In this document: positions 24,216 through 33,020 of the stretch, in pieces
Position numbering within the stretch: the stretch's first letter is position 1
How the letters are laid out: every line of letters begins with the position of its first letter
DNA from: an uncultured Clostridia bacterium
Lineage (GTDB): Bacteria; Bacillota; Clostridia; Christensenellales; Borkfalkiaceae
Assembly (NCBI GenBank): GCA_944358655.1
Contig: CALVRO010000062.1
Span: forward strand, 1 to 46,953
Length of the DNA: 46,953 nucleotides
Reading direction: 5' to 3'
Translations under genes and position numbers: made by a program
Notes under the pieces: generated by a model
What the model was told of the DNA's origin: nothing
Seen by the model: the letters and a program-made list of their open reading frames with translations, nothing else
Databases searched by the model: none

Positions 24216-24252
24216 AGGAGCGCCCTGCCGAAGATTTCGGCAGGGCGCTCCT
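24216..24252. repeat. GC-rich 17-bp hairpin in AT-rich DNA
   Basis: Arms 24216-24232 and 24236-24252 pair perfectly around GAT, without a U-tract. It is three bases beyond the stop of the remnant at 24255-24470, so it may be that gene's old minus-strand terminator. Confidence 0.55.
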
Positions 24253-24254
24253 AT

Positions 24255-24470
24255 TCATTGATTTTCCGGCTTTTCTATCTTATCGAATCCAAGCCGTTCA
24301 ATTACTCCAGCCTCATTGAATTTAGCGATATTTTTCGGATAAAGCAAACGATCCGTTCTCAACTGTTTGGCTTTAACTGCGAAACTATCATTTCAGCGAT
24401 CTCACGGCTGTCGAACCGCAAACTGCTGTCCGTGTCGCCCGCATACCCCAAAGGACCAATGCTCCAATAA
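24255..24470 (-). pseudogene. Frameshifted C-terminal gene remnant
   Basis: Two overlapping minus-strand frames join into one plausible C-terminus. One ends GYAGDTDSSLRFDSREIAEM; the other continues AKQLRTDRLLYPKNIAKFNE and ends IERLGFDKIEKPENQ before a stop at 24255. A frameshift separates them near 24370. I do not recognise the parent family. Confidence 0.4.
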
Positions 24471-24620
24471 CATTCCACTCTTCAAATGTCAATGCATTTT
24501 CCGAAATCGGAATATTTTATTGAATACAATATCAAGTTTTCCGAAATTTTAGTATTTCTCGCACTATCACCACATAGTCGTACCTAAATCCTATCATCGA
24601 GATAACGCTATTATGAGATT

Positions 24621-24838
24621 TTGCCTTATAGGTGGACAGTTTGCGGTGTTTCAGATATAGCATATTTACGAACATGGGCTGCCTTCAATAAAGAAAATGT
24701 GTTGCTTTCAAACAAGGATGAAGGAATTCGCGTGCTTACGGTGGTAATATATCAACCTATAAAATTGATCTTCGAGCAGATGACTTTTTTATTGCCGCTG
24801 CAATCATGAATTCTATTGTAAGAGAATTTTTTAACTAA
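24621..24838 (+). pseudogene. Frameshifted C-terminal gene remnant
   Basis: One plus-strand frame gives YLRTWAAFNKENVLLSNKDE; after a shift near 24725 a second gives AYGGNISTYKIDLRADDFFI and ends in VREFFN before the stop at 24836. Together they read like the end of one protein. The family is not recognised. The sequence between 24470 and 24620 is AT-rich with no supported feature. Confidence 0.4.
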
Positions 24839-24911
24839 AATTTTTTCCGAAGAGGCATCATATTATATAGCCTTCTACATCTGAATGTTTCTCTTTTCTT
24901 CTATAATTAAA

Positions 24912-24945
24912 AAATGTTGGAGCGACTTCCCCCACTCCAACATTT
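24912..24945 (-). terminator. Terminator downstream of the AbiH remnant
   Basis: AAATGTTGGAG (24912-24922) pairs with CTCCAACATTT (24935-24945). On the minus strand it is followed by TTTTTTAATT, a good intrinsic terminator 14 bases after the stop at 24959. Confidence 0.78.
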
Positions 24946-24958
24946 ATTATAGCGTCAA

Positions 24959-25357
24959 TTATTTCTGCTCCCCATTTATACGCAACAACTCCAAATCTAA
25001 CACCGACATCTTTTCCTCTTTTACTCCTAAAGAGAGAAGTCTTTGCTCAAATTTATTCTTTTCTGCTTCATTATAATAGTAAACAGTCCAAAAAGCATCT
25101 TTCCTGACAGAATCAAATACTTCCTCAAAATACGGCTTGTCTACTTTTCCAAACGAATGCCCTATAACTATAACATTGTCAACATTGCGTAGTTGCGCAA
25201 AATATCTTGAATTAATATCAATTATATTTGAAGTTCTTTTTAAAGTATCGGAACAATATTTAACAACACAATTATATGTAGATGTAGCGAACTCTTGAAA
25301 AGCTTCTTCACATTTCTGACAGTGTTTTTCGGCAAGCAAGATTTTAATGTTATGCAA
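24959..25357 (-). pseudogene. C-terminal part of an AbiH-family abortive infection protein
   Basis: 132 residues matching the end of AbiH proteins: the strand NVDNVIVIGHSFGKVDKPYF, then WTVYYYNEAEKNKFEQ and a final SVLDLELL. Full-length AbiH proteins are roughly twice to three times this size, so the N-terminal part is missing. AbiH proteins abort phage infection by an unknown mechanism. The fragment keeps its terminator but the start at 25357 has no ribosome site. It abuts the end of the polysaccharide operon, and the truncation point at about 25360 is probably the edge of a rearrangement. Confidence 0.7.
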
Positions 25358-25396
25358 TTAAGGCTGTATTGATAGTTGAATCAGCTACAAGCAATA

Positions 25397-26419
25397 TTAT
25401 TTTCTGTCTCCGTACATCTTTCGGTAATAATTCTGATACTCGCCGGAGATTATCTCCTCCCACCACTCCTTGTTGTCCAGATACCACTTTATCGTCTTTT
25501 TGATGCCGTCAACAAACTTTGTTTCGGGCAGCCAGCCGAGTTCGGCGTGTATCTTGGTGGGATCTATCGCGTACCTCATGTCGTGCCCCTTGCGGTCGGC
25601 TACGAAAGTTATGAGGCTTTCCGGCTTGCCCAATTCCTTGCAAATTAGTTTTACGATGTCGATATTTTTCATCTCGTTGTGGCCGCCGACGTTGTAAACC
25701 TCGCCTACTCTGCCTTTATGAATGATGAGGTCTATCGCCTTGCAGTGGTCTTCGACGTACAGCCAGTCTCGCACGTTCTCACCCTTGCCGTATACGGGCA
25801 GGGGCTTATCGTTGAGAGCGTTGGCTATCATCAGGGGGATGAGTTTTTCGGGGAAATGGTACGGGCCGTAGTTGTTGGAGCACCTCGAAATGGTGACGGG
25901 AAGGCCGTAAGTGCGGTAATATGCCTGAACCAACAGGTCTGCCGACGCCTTGGAGCTTGAATACGGACTGCTGGTGTGCAGCGGCGTTGTCTCCGTGAAG
26001 AACAGGTCGGGCCTGTCCAGAGGCAGATCGCCGTACACCTCGTCCGTGGACACCTGGTGATACCTTTTAATGCCGTACTTGCGGCAGGCGTCCATTAAAA
26101 CCGACGTGCCGATTATATTCGTCTGAAGGAATACGGAGGGATCTTCTATGCTCCTGTCCACATGGCTCTCGGCGGCGAAGTTGACGACGATGTCGGGGTG
26201 CTCCTCCTCAAAGAGCTTATACACCCCCTCCCTGTCGCAGATATCCAGCTTGACGAAGCGGAAATTGGGGTTATCCATAACGCCCTTGAGCGTGGAGAGA
26301 TTGCCCGCATATGTAAGTTTATCGAGGCATACTATGCGGTATTCGGGGTATTTGCCCAGCATGTGAAATATGAAGTTGCTGCCTATAAACCCGGCGCCGC
26401 CCGTTACTATGATTGTCAT
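25397..26419 (-). CDS. rfbB: dTDP-glucose 4,6-dehydratase
   Basis: 340 residues. Extended short-chain dehydrogenase converting dTDP-glucose to dTDP-4-keto-6-deoxyglucose. The NAD-binding motif is [10 protein letters not shown] at the N-terminus. The catalytic TDEVYGD segment and the YSSSKASAD motif (Tyr/Lys of the active site) are present. It overlaps the start of rfbA by four bases and is the last gene of the polysaccharide operon. Composition is GC-richer than the operon middle, suggesting it belongs to the conserved flank of the locus. Confidence 0.96.
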   Translation of the reverse strand: MTIIVTGGAGFIGSNFIFHMLGKYPEYRIVCLDKLTYAGNLSTLKGVMDNPNFRFVKLDICDREGVYKLFEEEHPDIVVNFAAESHVDRSIEDPSVFLQTNIIGTSVLMDACRKYGIKRYHQVSTDEVYGDLPLDRPDLFFTETTPLHTSSPYSSSKASADLLVQAYYRTYGLPVTISRCSNNYGPYHFPEKLIPLMIANALNDKPLPVYGKGENVRDWLYVEDHCKAIDLIIHKGRVGEVYNVGGHNEMKNIDIVKLICKELGKPESLITFVADRKGHDMRYAIDPTKIHAELGWLPETKFVDGIKKTIKWYLDNKEWWEEIISGEYQNYYRKMYGDRK

Positions 26420-27288
26420 TTGCGCTCCTCTATAAGTGACAGGATATACTGTCCGTAGTCAGTCATTTTAAGGCTTTCGCCAATTGCCTTGAGTTGTGCG
26501 GTATCTATAAATCCGCGCCGCCAGGCTATCTCCTCTATGCACGAAATATAAAACCCCTGCATCTCCTGAATAGTCTGAACAAACTGCGCCGCTTTCAACA
26601 TTCCTGCAGGAGTGCCCGTATCCAGCCACGCCATGCCCCTGCCGAGGCGCGTAACTTTTAATTTTCCCGCCCTGAGATATTCATTATTGATCGCAGTAAT
26701 TTCTATCTCTCCGCGGGCAGACGGTTTGACGTTTTTTGCAATTTTTACAACGCTGTTGTCATAAAAATACAGCCCCGGCACGGCATAATTGCTCTTGGGA
26801 TTAAGAGGTTTTTCTTCTATAGAGATGACATTGTTGTTATCATCGAATTCGACCACGCCGAAGGCTTTGGGATTATTGACGGGATAGCCGAATATAGTTG
26901 CGCCGTCAAGATTTTTTATAGTCTGTTTTAATGCGCGGGTAAGGTCTGTTCCGTAAAACACATTATCGCCGAGAATGAGACATACATTATCGCAGCCGAT
27001 AAACTTTTCCCCGATAATGAAGGCATCGGCAAGTCCGCGGGGCGTATCCTGAACGGCGTATTCTATATGTACGCCTATCTGACTTCCGTCCCCCAAGAGC
27101 TCTTCATACAGCGGAGTATCCTGCGGAGTGGAAATTATAAGAATTTCGCGGATCCCCGCCAAAAGCAAAACGGAGAGGGGATAATATATGAGCGGTTTAT
27201 CGTAGATAGGCAGCAACTGTTTTGATACCGCCTTTGTCATGGGATACAGTCTTGTTCCCTTGCCTCCCGCCAAAATTATACCTTTCAT
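26416..27288 (-). CDS. rfbA: Glucose-1-phosphate thymidylyltransferase
   Basis: 290 residues. It makes dTDP-glucose from dTTP and glucose-1-phosphate. The signature nucleotide-binding loop is [11 protein letters not shown] at residues 8-18. Downstream are [16 protein letters not shown] and [12 protein letters not shown], all standard for RmlA. Length is typical. It sits between the DegT aminotransferase gene (22-bp gap) and rfbB (4-base overlap). rfbC and rfbD, needed for rhamnose, are not in the window. Confidence 0.96.
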   Translation of the reverse strand: MKGIILAGGKGTRLYPMTKAVSKQLLPIYDKPLIYYPLSVLLLAGIREILIISTPQDTPLYEELLGDGSQIGVHIEYAVQDTPRGLADAFIIGEKFIGCDNVCLILGDNVFYGTDLTRALKQTIKNLDGATIFGYPVNNPKAFGVVEFDDNNNVISIEEKPLNPKSNYAVPGLYFYDNSVVKIAKNVKPSARGEIEITAINNEYLRAGKLKVTRLGRGMAWLDTGTPAGMLKAAQFVQTIQEMQGFYISCIEEIAWRRGFIDTAQLKAIGESLKMTDYGQYILSLIEERK

Positions 27289-27310
27289 TGGTCTCTCCTT
27301 TTTAAAGTAA

Positions 27311-28417
27311 CTACTTCAAAATAATATCGCAAATTCTGTCCACATCTTCGATTGCGAGATCGGCATACAGCGGCAAAGTGAGAATGCGGTCGGAAAGATA
27401 CTTTGCAACGGGCGTCTTTTCGGCGCCTGCCGTAGGCATATCTTTATAACATTCAAAACTGTTGGTGAGCGGATAAAAATACTTGCGGGCGACAATATTA
27501 TTTTCGCCGAGTTTGGCAAACACTTCATCGCGGCTGTACTTGTAACCTTCGAACACTACAGGGAAATATGCGTAATTTGATTGAACATCCGGCTGAGGCC
27601 CACAGAGCACTATTCCCTCTATATCGGAAAGCCTCTTGCGGTAATGCTCGACAACCGCCTTGCGTTTGGCAATTTCTCTCTCAAGATGGCGCAGATTACA
27701 CAGCCCCATTGCCGCCTGAAATTCATTCATTTTGGCATTGCCCCCCACATATGCGCAACTTTCCGGGCCGCGGATACCAAAATTCTTCATATCGTTGAGC
27801 CTCTGCGCAAGGCTGTCATCCGCATAGCATAAAGCGCCGCCTTCGATAGTGTTGAACACCTTTGTGGCATGAAAAGAGAACATGGAGATATCGCCGAAGT
27901 TGGCGGAGCTTACTCCCTTATATGTAACACCGAAGGCGTGCGCGGCATCATATATAACCTTTAATTTGTGCCGCTTTGCGATGTCGGCAATGGCCTCCAC
28001 GTCACACATATTGCCGTAAACATGCACGGGAACTATCGCGCAGGTTTTTGCGGTGATCAGCCCCTCTATTTTGGCGGCGTCGATAGTGTAATTTTTGGGA
28101 TCGACGTCGCAGAACACGGGCACAAGTCCGTTGCGCACAATGGCGTGAGTTGTTGACGCGAACGTGAAGGGCGTGGTTATTACCTCACCTCCTTTGGGGA
28201 GATCCATAACGGCTATCGCGTTTTCAAGCGCGAGGTGGCCGTTGGTATAGAGCGTTATATTAGGAGTATGTAAATAATTTTTGAGTTCGGCTTCGAGCTG
28301 TTTATGCTTTACGCCCATATTTGTCAGCCAATGGCTGTCCCAAAGCCCCTTTATCTCCTCGCAATACTCGTCAAACGACGGCATCGAGGAACGCGTTACG
28401 TTGATTTGTTTTGTCAT
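27311..28417 (-). CDS. DegT/DnrJ/EryC1/StrS sugar aminotransferase
   Basis: 368 residues. PLP-dependent aminotransferase of nucleotide-linked keto-sugars. The PLP lysine is in [14 protein letters not shown], and the cofactor Asp is in [10 protein letters not shown]. Early motifs SHWLTNMG and [13 protein letters not shown] are typical. Next to rfbA/rfbB and without a ketoisomerase gene, the likely substrate is dTDP-4-keto-6-deoxyglucose, giving a dTDP-4-amino-4,6-dideoxyhexose (VioA- or WecE-like). Which 4-epimer is formed cannot be told. Eight bases separate it from the reductase-like gene upstream. Confidence 0.9.
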   Translation of the reverse strand: MTKQINVTRSSMPSFDEYCEEIKGLWDSHWLTNMGVKHKQLEAELKNYLHTPNITLYTNGHLALENAIAVMDLPKGGEVITTPFTFASTTHAIVRNGLVPVFCDVDPKNYTIDAAKIEGLITAKTCAIVPVHVYGNMCDVEAIADIAKRHKLKVIYDAAHAFGVTYKGVSSANFGDISMFSFHATKVFNTIEGGALCYADDSLAQRLNDMKNFGIRGPESCAYVGGNAKMNEFQAAMGLCNLRHLEREIAKRKAVVEHYRKRLSDIEGIVLCGPQPDVQSNYAYFPVVFEGYKYSRDEVFAKLGENNIVARKYFYPLTNSFECYKDMPTAGAEKTPVAKYLSDRILTLPLYADLAIEDVDRICDIILK

Positions 28418-28425
28418 ATGTTGCC

Positions 28426-29343
28426 TCAGAATTTATTTAAATAAACTTCCTCTTTTATTTTTATAAGATAATACAGCATATCTATATTAGGGCAGTCAAT
28501 AGATCTTTTTTTTGCTAATTTACTAATGTAACCTGCTATAAATTCGTTTTCCGTCTGCCTTTTATTTAAGACATCCTCTAACATAGATGTTCTTTTTGAA
28601 ACTTTAAATGACAAAAAATAATTAATTATATCCTCTATATCTTTGTCAGTAAGTTCTATTCCTTCGGAAAATGATATTTTGCAGTATTCTTTCATTACAC
28701 GTCGGCATAGTAATAAGACATCACTGGAGTGGGAAAACATACAATAATCCATGCCTGTTAAAGCAGTAATTGCATTCCCTGCAACATTGAGCATAAGTTT
28801 TTTCCATACCTGATATTCTATATCTTTATCATAAAAACAATTAATCCCTGCTTGATTTAGGAGATCGTTAATAAATTCAACATTTGCCCTAAATCGATTA
28901 ATACTGGTGCCGATATGAATAGAGCCGGGTTTTTGATATGAAATAATATTGCCCATTGTTTTTGTATTAGGGCCTTGAGCAAACCCTTGCAAAACACAAT
29001 TATCTGGGAACATAGTACAAAATAAATTATAGCTATATAATCCATTTTGCAGAGGAATAATGATTGTTTCGTTATCGATAAGTTCTTTTAATAAGCCAAT
29101 AACTCCTTGCAGTTGATAATTTTTAACGCAGACCAAAACAAGTGCAATCTTTTTTTGCAACTGGGAGTGATCACTTATTACCTTTGGACAAAAAGGTTTA
29201 TCATTAATATACAAATTATTCAACCTGGAAGCATGATCTTTACTAGATAACAACACAAAATCACTTTTATATTTTTTATATAATGAGTCGGCTAAAGGAG
29301 CACCAACCGCACCAAGTCCAATAAGTGAAATGTACTTTTCCAT
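28426..29343 (-). CDS. Ketopantoate reductase-like (ApbA/PanE) oxidoreductase
   Basis: 305 residues. The N-terminal Rossmann fold has GLGAVGAPLADSL as the NAD(P)-binding loop; VCVKNYQL and PLQNGLYSYN follow as in PanE. The helical C-terminal domain contains VWKKLMLNVAGNAITALTG, including the catalytic-type Lys of the family. PanE reduces ketopantoate to pantoate; relatives reduce other 2-keto acids or sugar derivatives. Its place inside a polysaccharide operon, between an acyltransferase (overlap by one base at 29343) and an aminotransferase, suggests reduction of a keto group on a sugar or an acyl substituent rather than vitamin synthesis. It is AT-rich. Confidence 0.8.
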   Translation of the reverse strand: MEKYISLIGLGAVGAPLADSLYKKYKSDFVLLSSKDHASRLNNLYINDKPFCPKVISDHSQLQKKIALVLVCVKNYQLQGVIGLLKELIDNETIIIPLQNGLYSYNLFCTMFPDNCVLQGFAQGPNTKTMGNIISYQKPGSIHIGTSINRFRANVEFINDLLNQAGINCFYDKDIEYQVWKKLMLNVAGNAITALTGMDYCMFSHSSDVLLLCRRVMKEYCKISFSEGIELTDKDIEDIINYFLSFKVSKRTSMLEDVLNKRQTENEFIAGYISKLAKKRSIDCPNIDMLYYLIKIKEEVYLNKF

Positions 29344-30041
29344 TATAATTCCTTGCCTATTATTTCAAGTTTATCGATAATATCTTCATTAATTTCCATA
29401 TCAAATAAATCTTTCGCTTTGTTAAGTTTTTCTTTTGGCCAATCCCACCATTTTATTTTTAATAACCTATCACTTATATCTTTTTTAAATCTAACATTGA
29501 TCTGCCTGGCCGGAACACCTGCCCAAATTGTATAAGGCGGAACATCTTTAGTTATAACTGCATTAGCAGCAATAACAGCCCCGTCACCTATAGTAACACC
29601 ACGTAAAATATGAGCCCCGGCAGCAATCCAAACATCGTTACCAATCATAACATTTTCATTTCTAAATGAACTATATGACTCAATCCCCCCCCCGTCAAAA
29701 ATTCTATGCAACGGAGTTGATGAAAGTCTTTTAATATTATGATTTGCTCCACCTATTGATACATTCCATGATATTGAACAATATTTTCCTATTGTGCAAT
29801 ATTTAACAATACAGAATTCACCTGTGTAGGTTCCTTTATCAATTATGGAAGACTCAATCGTATTTCTTCTTCCAATCTCTACTCTCTCTTTCAATTCAGA
29901 TTTTCGAATAATTGACATATCACCAATTGAAACATTATTTAAGAGAATGGAATTTGCAATTATAGCATTACAATATACTTTAACATTATCTGCTATACTA
30001 GAAGCTATGATTTTTGAGTCGTTAGAGACTGAATTATACAT
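29343..30041 (-). CDS. Left-handed beta-helix acyltransferase (CatB/xenobiotic acetyltransferase type) with a G9 tract
   Basis: 232 residues of hexapeptide repeats. The first repeats are short and irregular (about 10-75). The CatB-like core then shows YCSISWNVSIGGANHNIKRL with the candidate catalytic His, and MIGNDVWIAAGAHILRGVTIGDGAVIAANAVITKDVPPYTIWAGVPAR. It probably acetylates a sugar hydroxyl or amine in the polysaccharide unit. The coding strand has nine consecutive G (29685-29693) encoding Gly-Gly-Gly at about residue 117; gain or loss of a base would truncate the protein. It overlaps the ATP-grasp gene by eight bases and the reductase-like gene by one. Confidence 0.85.
   Translation of the reverse strand: MYNSVSNDSKIIASSIADNVKVYCNAIIANSILLNNVSIGDMSIIRKSELKERVEIGRRNTIESSIIDKGTYTGEFCIVKYCTIGKYCSISWNVSIGGANHNIKRLSSTPLHRIFDGGGIESYSSFRNENVMIGNDVWIAAGAHILRGVTIGDGAVIAANAVITKDVPPYTIWAGVPARQINVRFKKDISDRLLKIKWWDWPKEKLNKAKDLFDMEINEDIIDKLEIIGKEL
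29685..29693 (-). repeat. G9 homopolymer inside the acyltransferase gene
   Basis: Nine C on the plus strand, nine G on the coding strand, mid-gene and currently in frame. It is a candidate slippage site for on/off switching. Confidence 0.7.
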
Positions 30042-31305
30042 ATTGACTAATTAATAATGAAGTATCAAATTCCTGCAATAGCATAGATGTACCGTCTTCA
30101 CCGATCACATCAAAAACATTATATATTTTATCAATAATGCTTTTAAGCCTAAATCTATCTTTTGCCACTATAAAAAACCTGCAAACTATTTGTTTAAGAG
30201 TGCCATAACCGCTTACAATGTCACCTTCATCATAACTCGGGTTGATAGATATGACTTCATGAATTTTTTCGATTTCTTCTAATCCAATAATTTTTTTAAT
30301 TTTCCCCACTCTGATAAGAGGGGAAAGTTTGCACGCATAATAGCCATTAAAATTCGGCGCGGCTTTTTGCGCTATATTAAAGGTTGCCTCTTCCCCGTTT
30401 AAAGCTAAATTAATTAAACATTCTTTAGCGTCTATTCCGGTTGTTGCCGCCACAAGATAATGTTCCTGCGCTCCGTTTAACCTATAACCAGGCTCATAAA
30501 ATCTAACGCCACCATCATCATCGATAAATGACTGGATAAACATGAAACCATTTTTTACTCCTAAATCTTTAAACATAGCCTTTACTTTTTCATCAGTTTT
30601 TTCAACATAGCTATGCAAATATTTTGATGGATATATGTATGCCGTAGGCAATTGAGCTACACCTTCTTGCTCTTTGTTGGTGTATCTGTCGCACATTGCT
30701 ACTAAAGATGATTCACCGTCTTGAAAAGCATAATAAACTATAACTTCTTCTCCCGTCATATACTTTTCAATTATCAGTTTTTTACTTTTTGAAAACGATA
30801 GCGCCTTATTTATCCCGTTTTTTAATTCTGTATATGTATGGCAGACAGAAATACCTTTAGAAGAACATGAATCTACCGGCTTTACAACCACAGGCAACTT
30901 TACTTGCTTTAATTGCTCATCAGAATAATCATTGAGAAAAAATTCATCTACAACAGGCACATCAAATTTACGGCAGATATCTTTAAATTTTGCTTTATCT
31001 ACAAAAAGAGTAAATAATTCTTGATCACCATAACAAGGCAAATTTTTATCCTGGCATATTTTTGCATATGTAGGCATTAATGACTCTGCAACTCCACACA
31101 GAACACCGTCTATTTTCTGTTCGTCTATCAGTTGTTCAAGCTGTTCGACATTTGTTGCGTCTATATTACACGGAACAGCGGCAAATCTTTTAGCATAGGC
31201 ATTCGGATTATAGTCTGTAACATATGTTTCTATTCCCATTTCATTTGCCTTCTTAACGACACAGCATGTTTCAGGGTTTGCACCTAAAATTAATAGCTTT
31301 TTCAT
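30034..31305 (-). CDS. ATP-grasp ligase
   Basis: 423 residues. The N-terminal Rossmann-like domain has LLILGANPETCCVVKKA and YVTDYNP. The ATP-grasp domain shows KFKDICRKFDVPV, LPVVVKPVDSCSSKGISV (P-loop-like lysine and serine-rich turn), LIIEKYMTGEEVIV, and FYEPGYRLNG where acidic metal ligands are expected. These enzymes join a carboxylate to an amine or thiol using ATP. In this operon an attractive role is coupling an acid to a 4-amino sugar or to the polymer. It overlaps the flippase gene by four bases. AT-rich. Confidence 0.85.
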   Translation of the reverse strand: MKKLLILGANPETCCVVKKANEMGIETYVTDYNPNAYAKRFAAVPCNIDATNVEQLEQLIDEQKIDGVLCGVAESLMPTYAKICQDKNLPCYGDQELFTLFVDKAKFKDICRKFDVPVVDEFFLNDYSDEQLKQVKLPVVVKPVDSCSSKGISVCHTYTELKNGINKALSFSKSKKLIIEKYMTGEEVIVYYAFQDGESSLVAMCDRYTNKEQEGVAQLPTAYIYPSKYLHSYVEKTDEKVKAMFKDLGVKNGFMFIQSFIDDDGGVRFYEPGYRLNGAQEHYLVAATTGIDAKECLINLALNGEEATFNIAQKAAPNFNGYYACKLSPLIRVGKIKKIIGLEEIEKIHEVISINPSYDEGDIVSGYGTLKQIVCRFFIVAKDRFRLKSIIDKIYNVFDVIGEDGTSMLLQEFDTSLLISQYV

Positions 31306-33020
31306 GCTTTCCTATTTCCTCCGTTATCGGATTGATTCAAATTGATATCATCATTACTTACATTGCCACCATCAAATGATGAGCCTTCTACTTCAGGATT
31401 TATGCTATTTATATTATCTGTATCTAAAACAGAATTTATTTGTCCTTTTTTCACACTTTCATCGGCTTCGGAATTAATTATGTTATCATTATCCCCAAAC
31501 TGTTTCTTTTCATTAAAAGTCCTATCTTCCTCTACAAAATTTGTAGGGGCATCTACCACTTTCTTTTTTAATTTTCTGTTAACCAGCCCCTTTATAAAGC
31601 CCCAAAGGAAGAGAAAACTATCCATTTTAAAGACGGCTGAAAAGGCGATATATAATGCCATACCCGCAAGTATCTGCAATACAAGGATAATTACAGAACT
31701 GATGGGCAGATAGTTCATCAGGTACACGGGTATTCCCATCAGAATGGATACGCCGATTGCAGGCAAAATATCCTTTACCTGTTCCCAATAGCTGTAGCCA
31801 AGCAGCTTTTTATTCGGGTAGGCATTGACAAACGAATTGATAATCGTAGTTATCATCATCGTTGCCGCAATCCAGATTACGCCAAACCACATGGAAGCAA
31901 ACAACCCGGCTATACCGACCACCTTTTTTATGACTTCGAGTATCAAAAACAGGTCACTTCTACCCATCGCCTGAATGGCGGTAAGATTTGCCGTGTGGAT
32001 AGGGTAAAAGGCATATACTACGCACATTATTTGGATAAAGGGCACGGCAGGCAGCCATTTATCGGTAAGTATTACGTGTACAAACTGCTCCGCAACACAG
32101 GCAAGACCTATCATGCATGGCATCAAAATATATGCGCTCAGTCTTATCGATTTTCGCGTGGCCTGTTTCACCTTTTCCCTGTCGTCCTGCCGCTTGGACA
32201 TTGCCGAAAGCAACACCGAATTCATCGAAGAATTGATGTTGTTTGCCACAAGCGAAGGATATTTTTTACCCTGGTCGTAATAGGCGAGGTCTGACGTGGT
32301 GTACATCTTGCCTATTATAAGCCCACGAAGTTCATTGTAGCCGGTATCGAGCAAACCTGAAACGAGCAGTTTCCAGCCGTAAGATAGCAATCCCTTGATT
32401 TTTTTGAAGGAAAAAACAAGTTTAGGCGTCCACCTTACAACAAAGAACAGTACAACCATGTTGACGAGCACGTTTGTCATGTTCTGCCCGACGAGCGACC
32501 ACACGCCGCATCCGCCATATGCCATGCCTATGCCGACGCCGCCCGAAGCTATGGTGCCCACAAGCGTCGCCACAAAAAATTTGCGGAACTGCATATTGCG
32601 CGAAACATATGCCTGCTGCACAGAATATACGGCGGCTATGGGAAGGCGCAAGCCCATTACGCGGATTATCGGGGTAATGATGTCATTTTCATAAAAACCT
32701 GCCAACAGCGGCGCCGTAAAAAATAATACAACGTAAAGCACCGCGGATATGGCAAGGCTGGCATAAAAGACCGACGAGAAATCGACCTCATCGGCATTAG
32801 CCTTTTGAATGAGGGCATTGCCGAAGCCGCTTGATATGAAAACATCGCAGATAGTTATGAATATAGTTACGAGCGAAATTATGCCGTAATCTTCGGGCAT
32901 CAGAATTCTGGCAAGGACGATGGAGACAATCGCCGTGACAAGCTGCGAACCTATCCTTTCCATGAATTTCCACATCATGCCCGATATTGTTTTATTTGTT
33001 AGATTGTTTTGCTGTTGCAT
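31302..33020 (-). CDS. Wzx-type lipopolysaccharide/oligosaccharide flippase
   Basis: 572 residues. A MOP-superfamily flippase with about 12-14 membrane helices (about 15-475), starting NKTISGMMWKFMERIGSQLV, typical of the WzxC/TuaB group. It moves lipid-linked repeat units across the membrane. It has an unusual C-terminal extension (about 481-572): a basic patch NRKLKKKVVD, then ~75 residues rich in Asn, Asp, Ser and Glu. The gene overlaps the preceding GT2 gene by 29 bases and has no obvious Shine-Dalgarno. It is the only intact flippase of three in the window. The membrane part is GC-richer than the tail and neighbours. Confidence 0.93.
   Translation of the reverse strand: MQQQNNLTNKTISGMMWKFMERIGSQLVTAIVSIVLARILMPEDYGIISLVTIFITICDVFISSGFGNALIQKANADEVDFSSVFYASLAISAVLYVVLFFTAPLLAGFYENDIITPIIRVMGLRLPIAAVYSVQQAYVSRNMQFRKFFVATLVGTIASGGVGIGMAYGGCGVWSLVGQNMTNVLVNMVVLFFVVRWTPKLVFSFKKIKGLLSYGWKLLVSGLLDTGYNELRGLIIGKMYTTSDLAYYDQGKKYPSLVANNINSSMNSVLLSAMSKRQDDREKVKQATRKSIRLSAYILMPCMIGLACVAEQFVHVILTDKWLPAVPFIQIMCVVYAFYPIHTANLTAIQAMGRSDLFLILEVIKKVVGIAGLFASMWFGVIWIAATMMITTIINSFVNAYPNKKLLGYSYWEQVKDILPAIGVSILMGIPVYLMNYLPISSVIILVLQILAGMALYIAFSAVFKMDSFLFLWGFIKGLVNRKLKKKVVDAPTNFVEEDRTFNEKKQFGDNDNIINSEADESVKKGQINSVLDTDNINSINPEVEGSSFDGGNVSNDDINLNQSDNGGNRKA

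Noticed and set aside
25397-27288. A dTDP-rhamnose pathway
   Set aside because: RmlC and RmlD are absent and a DegT aminotransferase follows, so an amino-dideoxyhexose is more likely.
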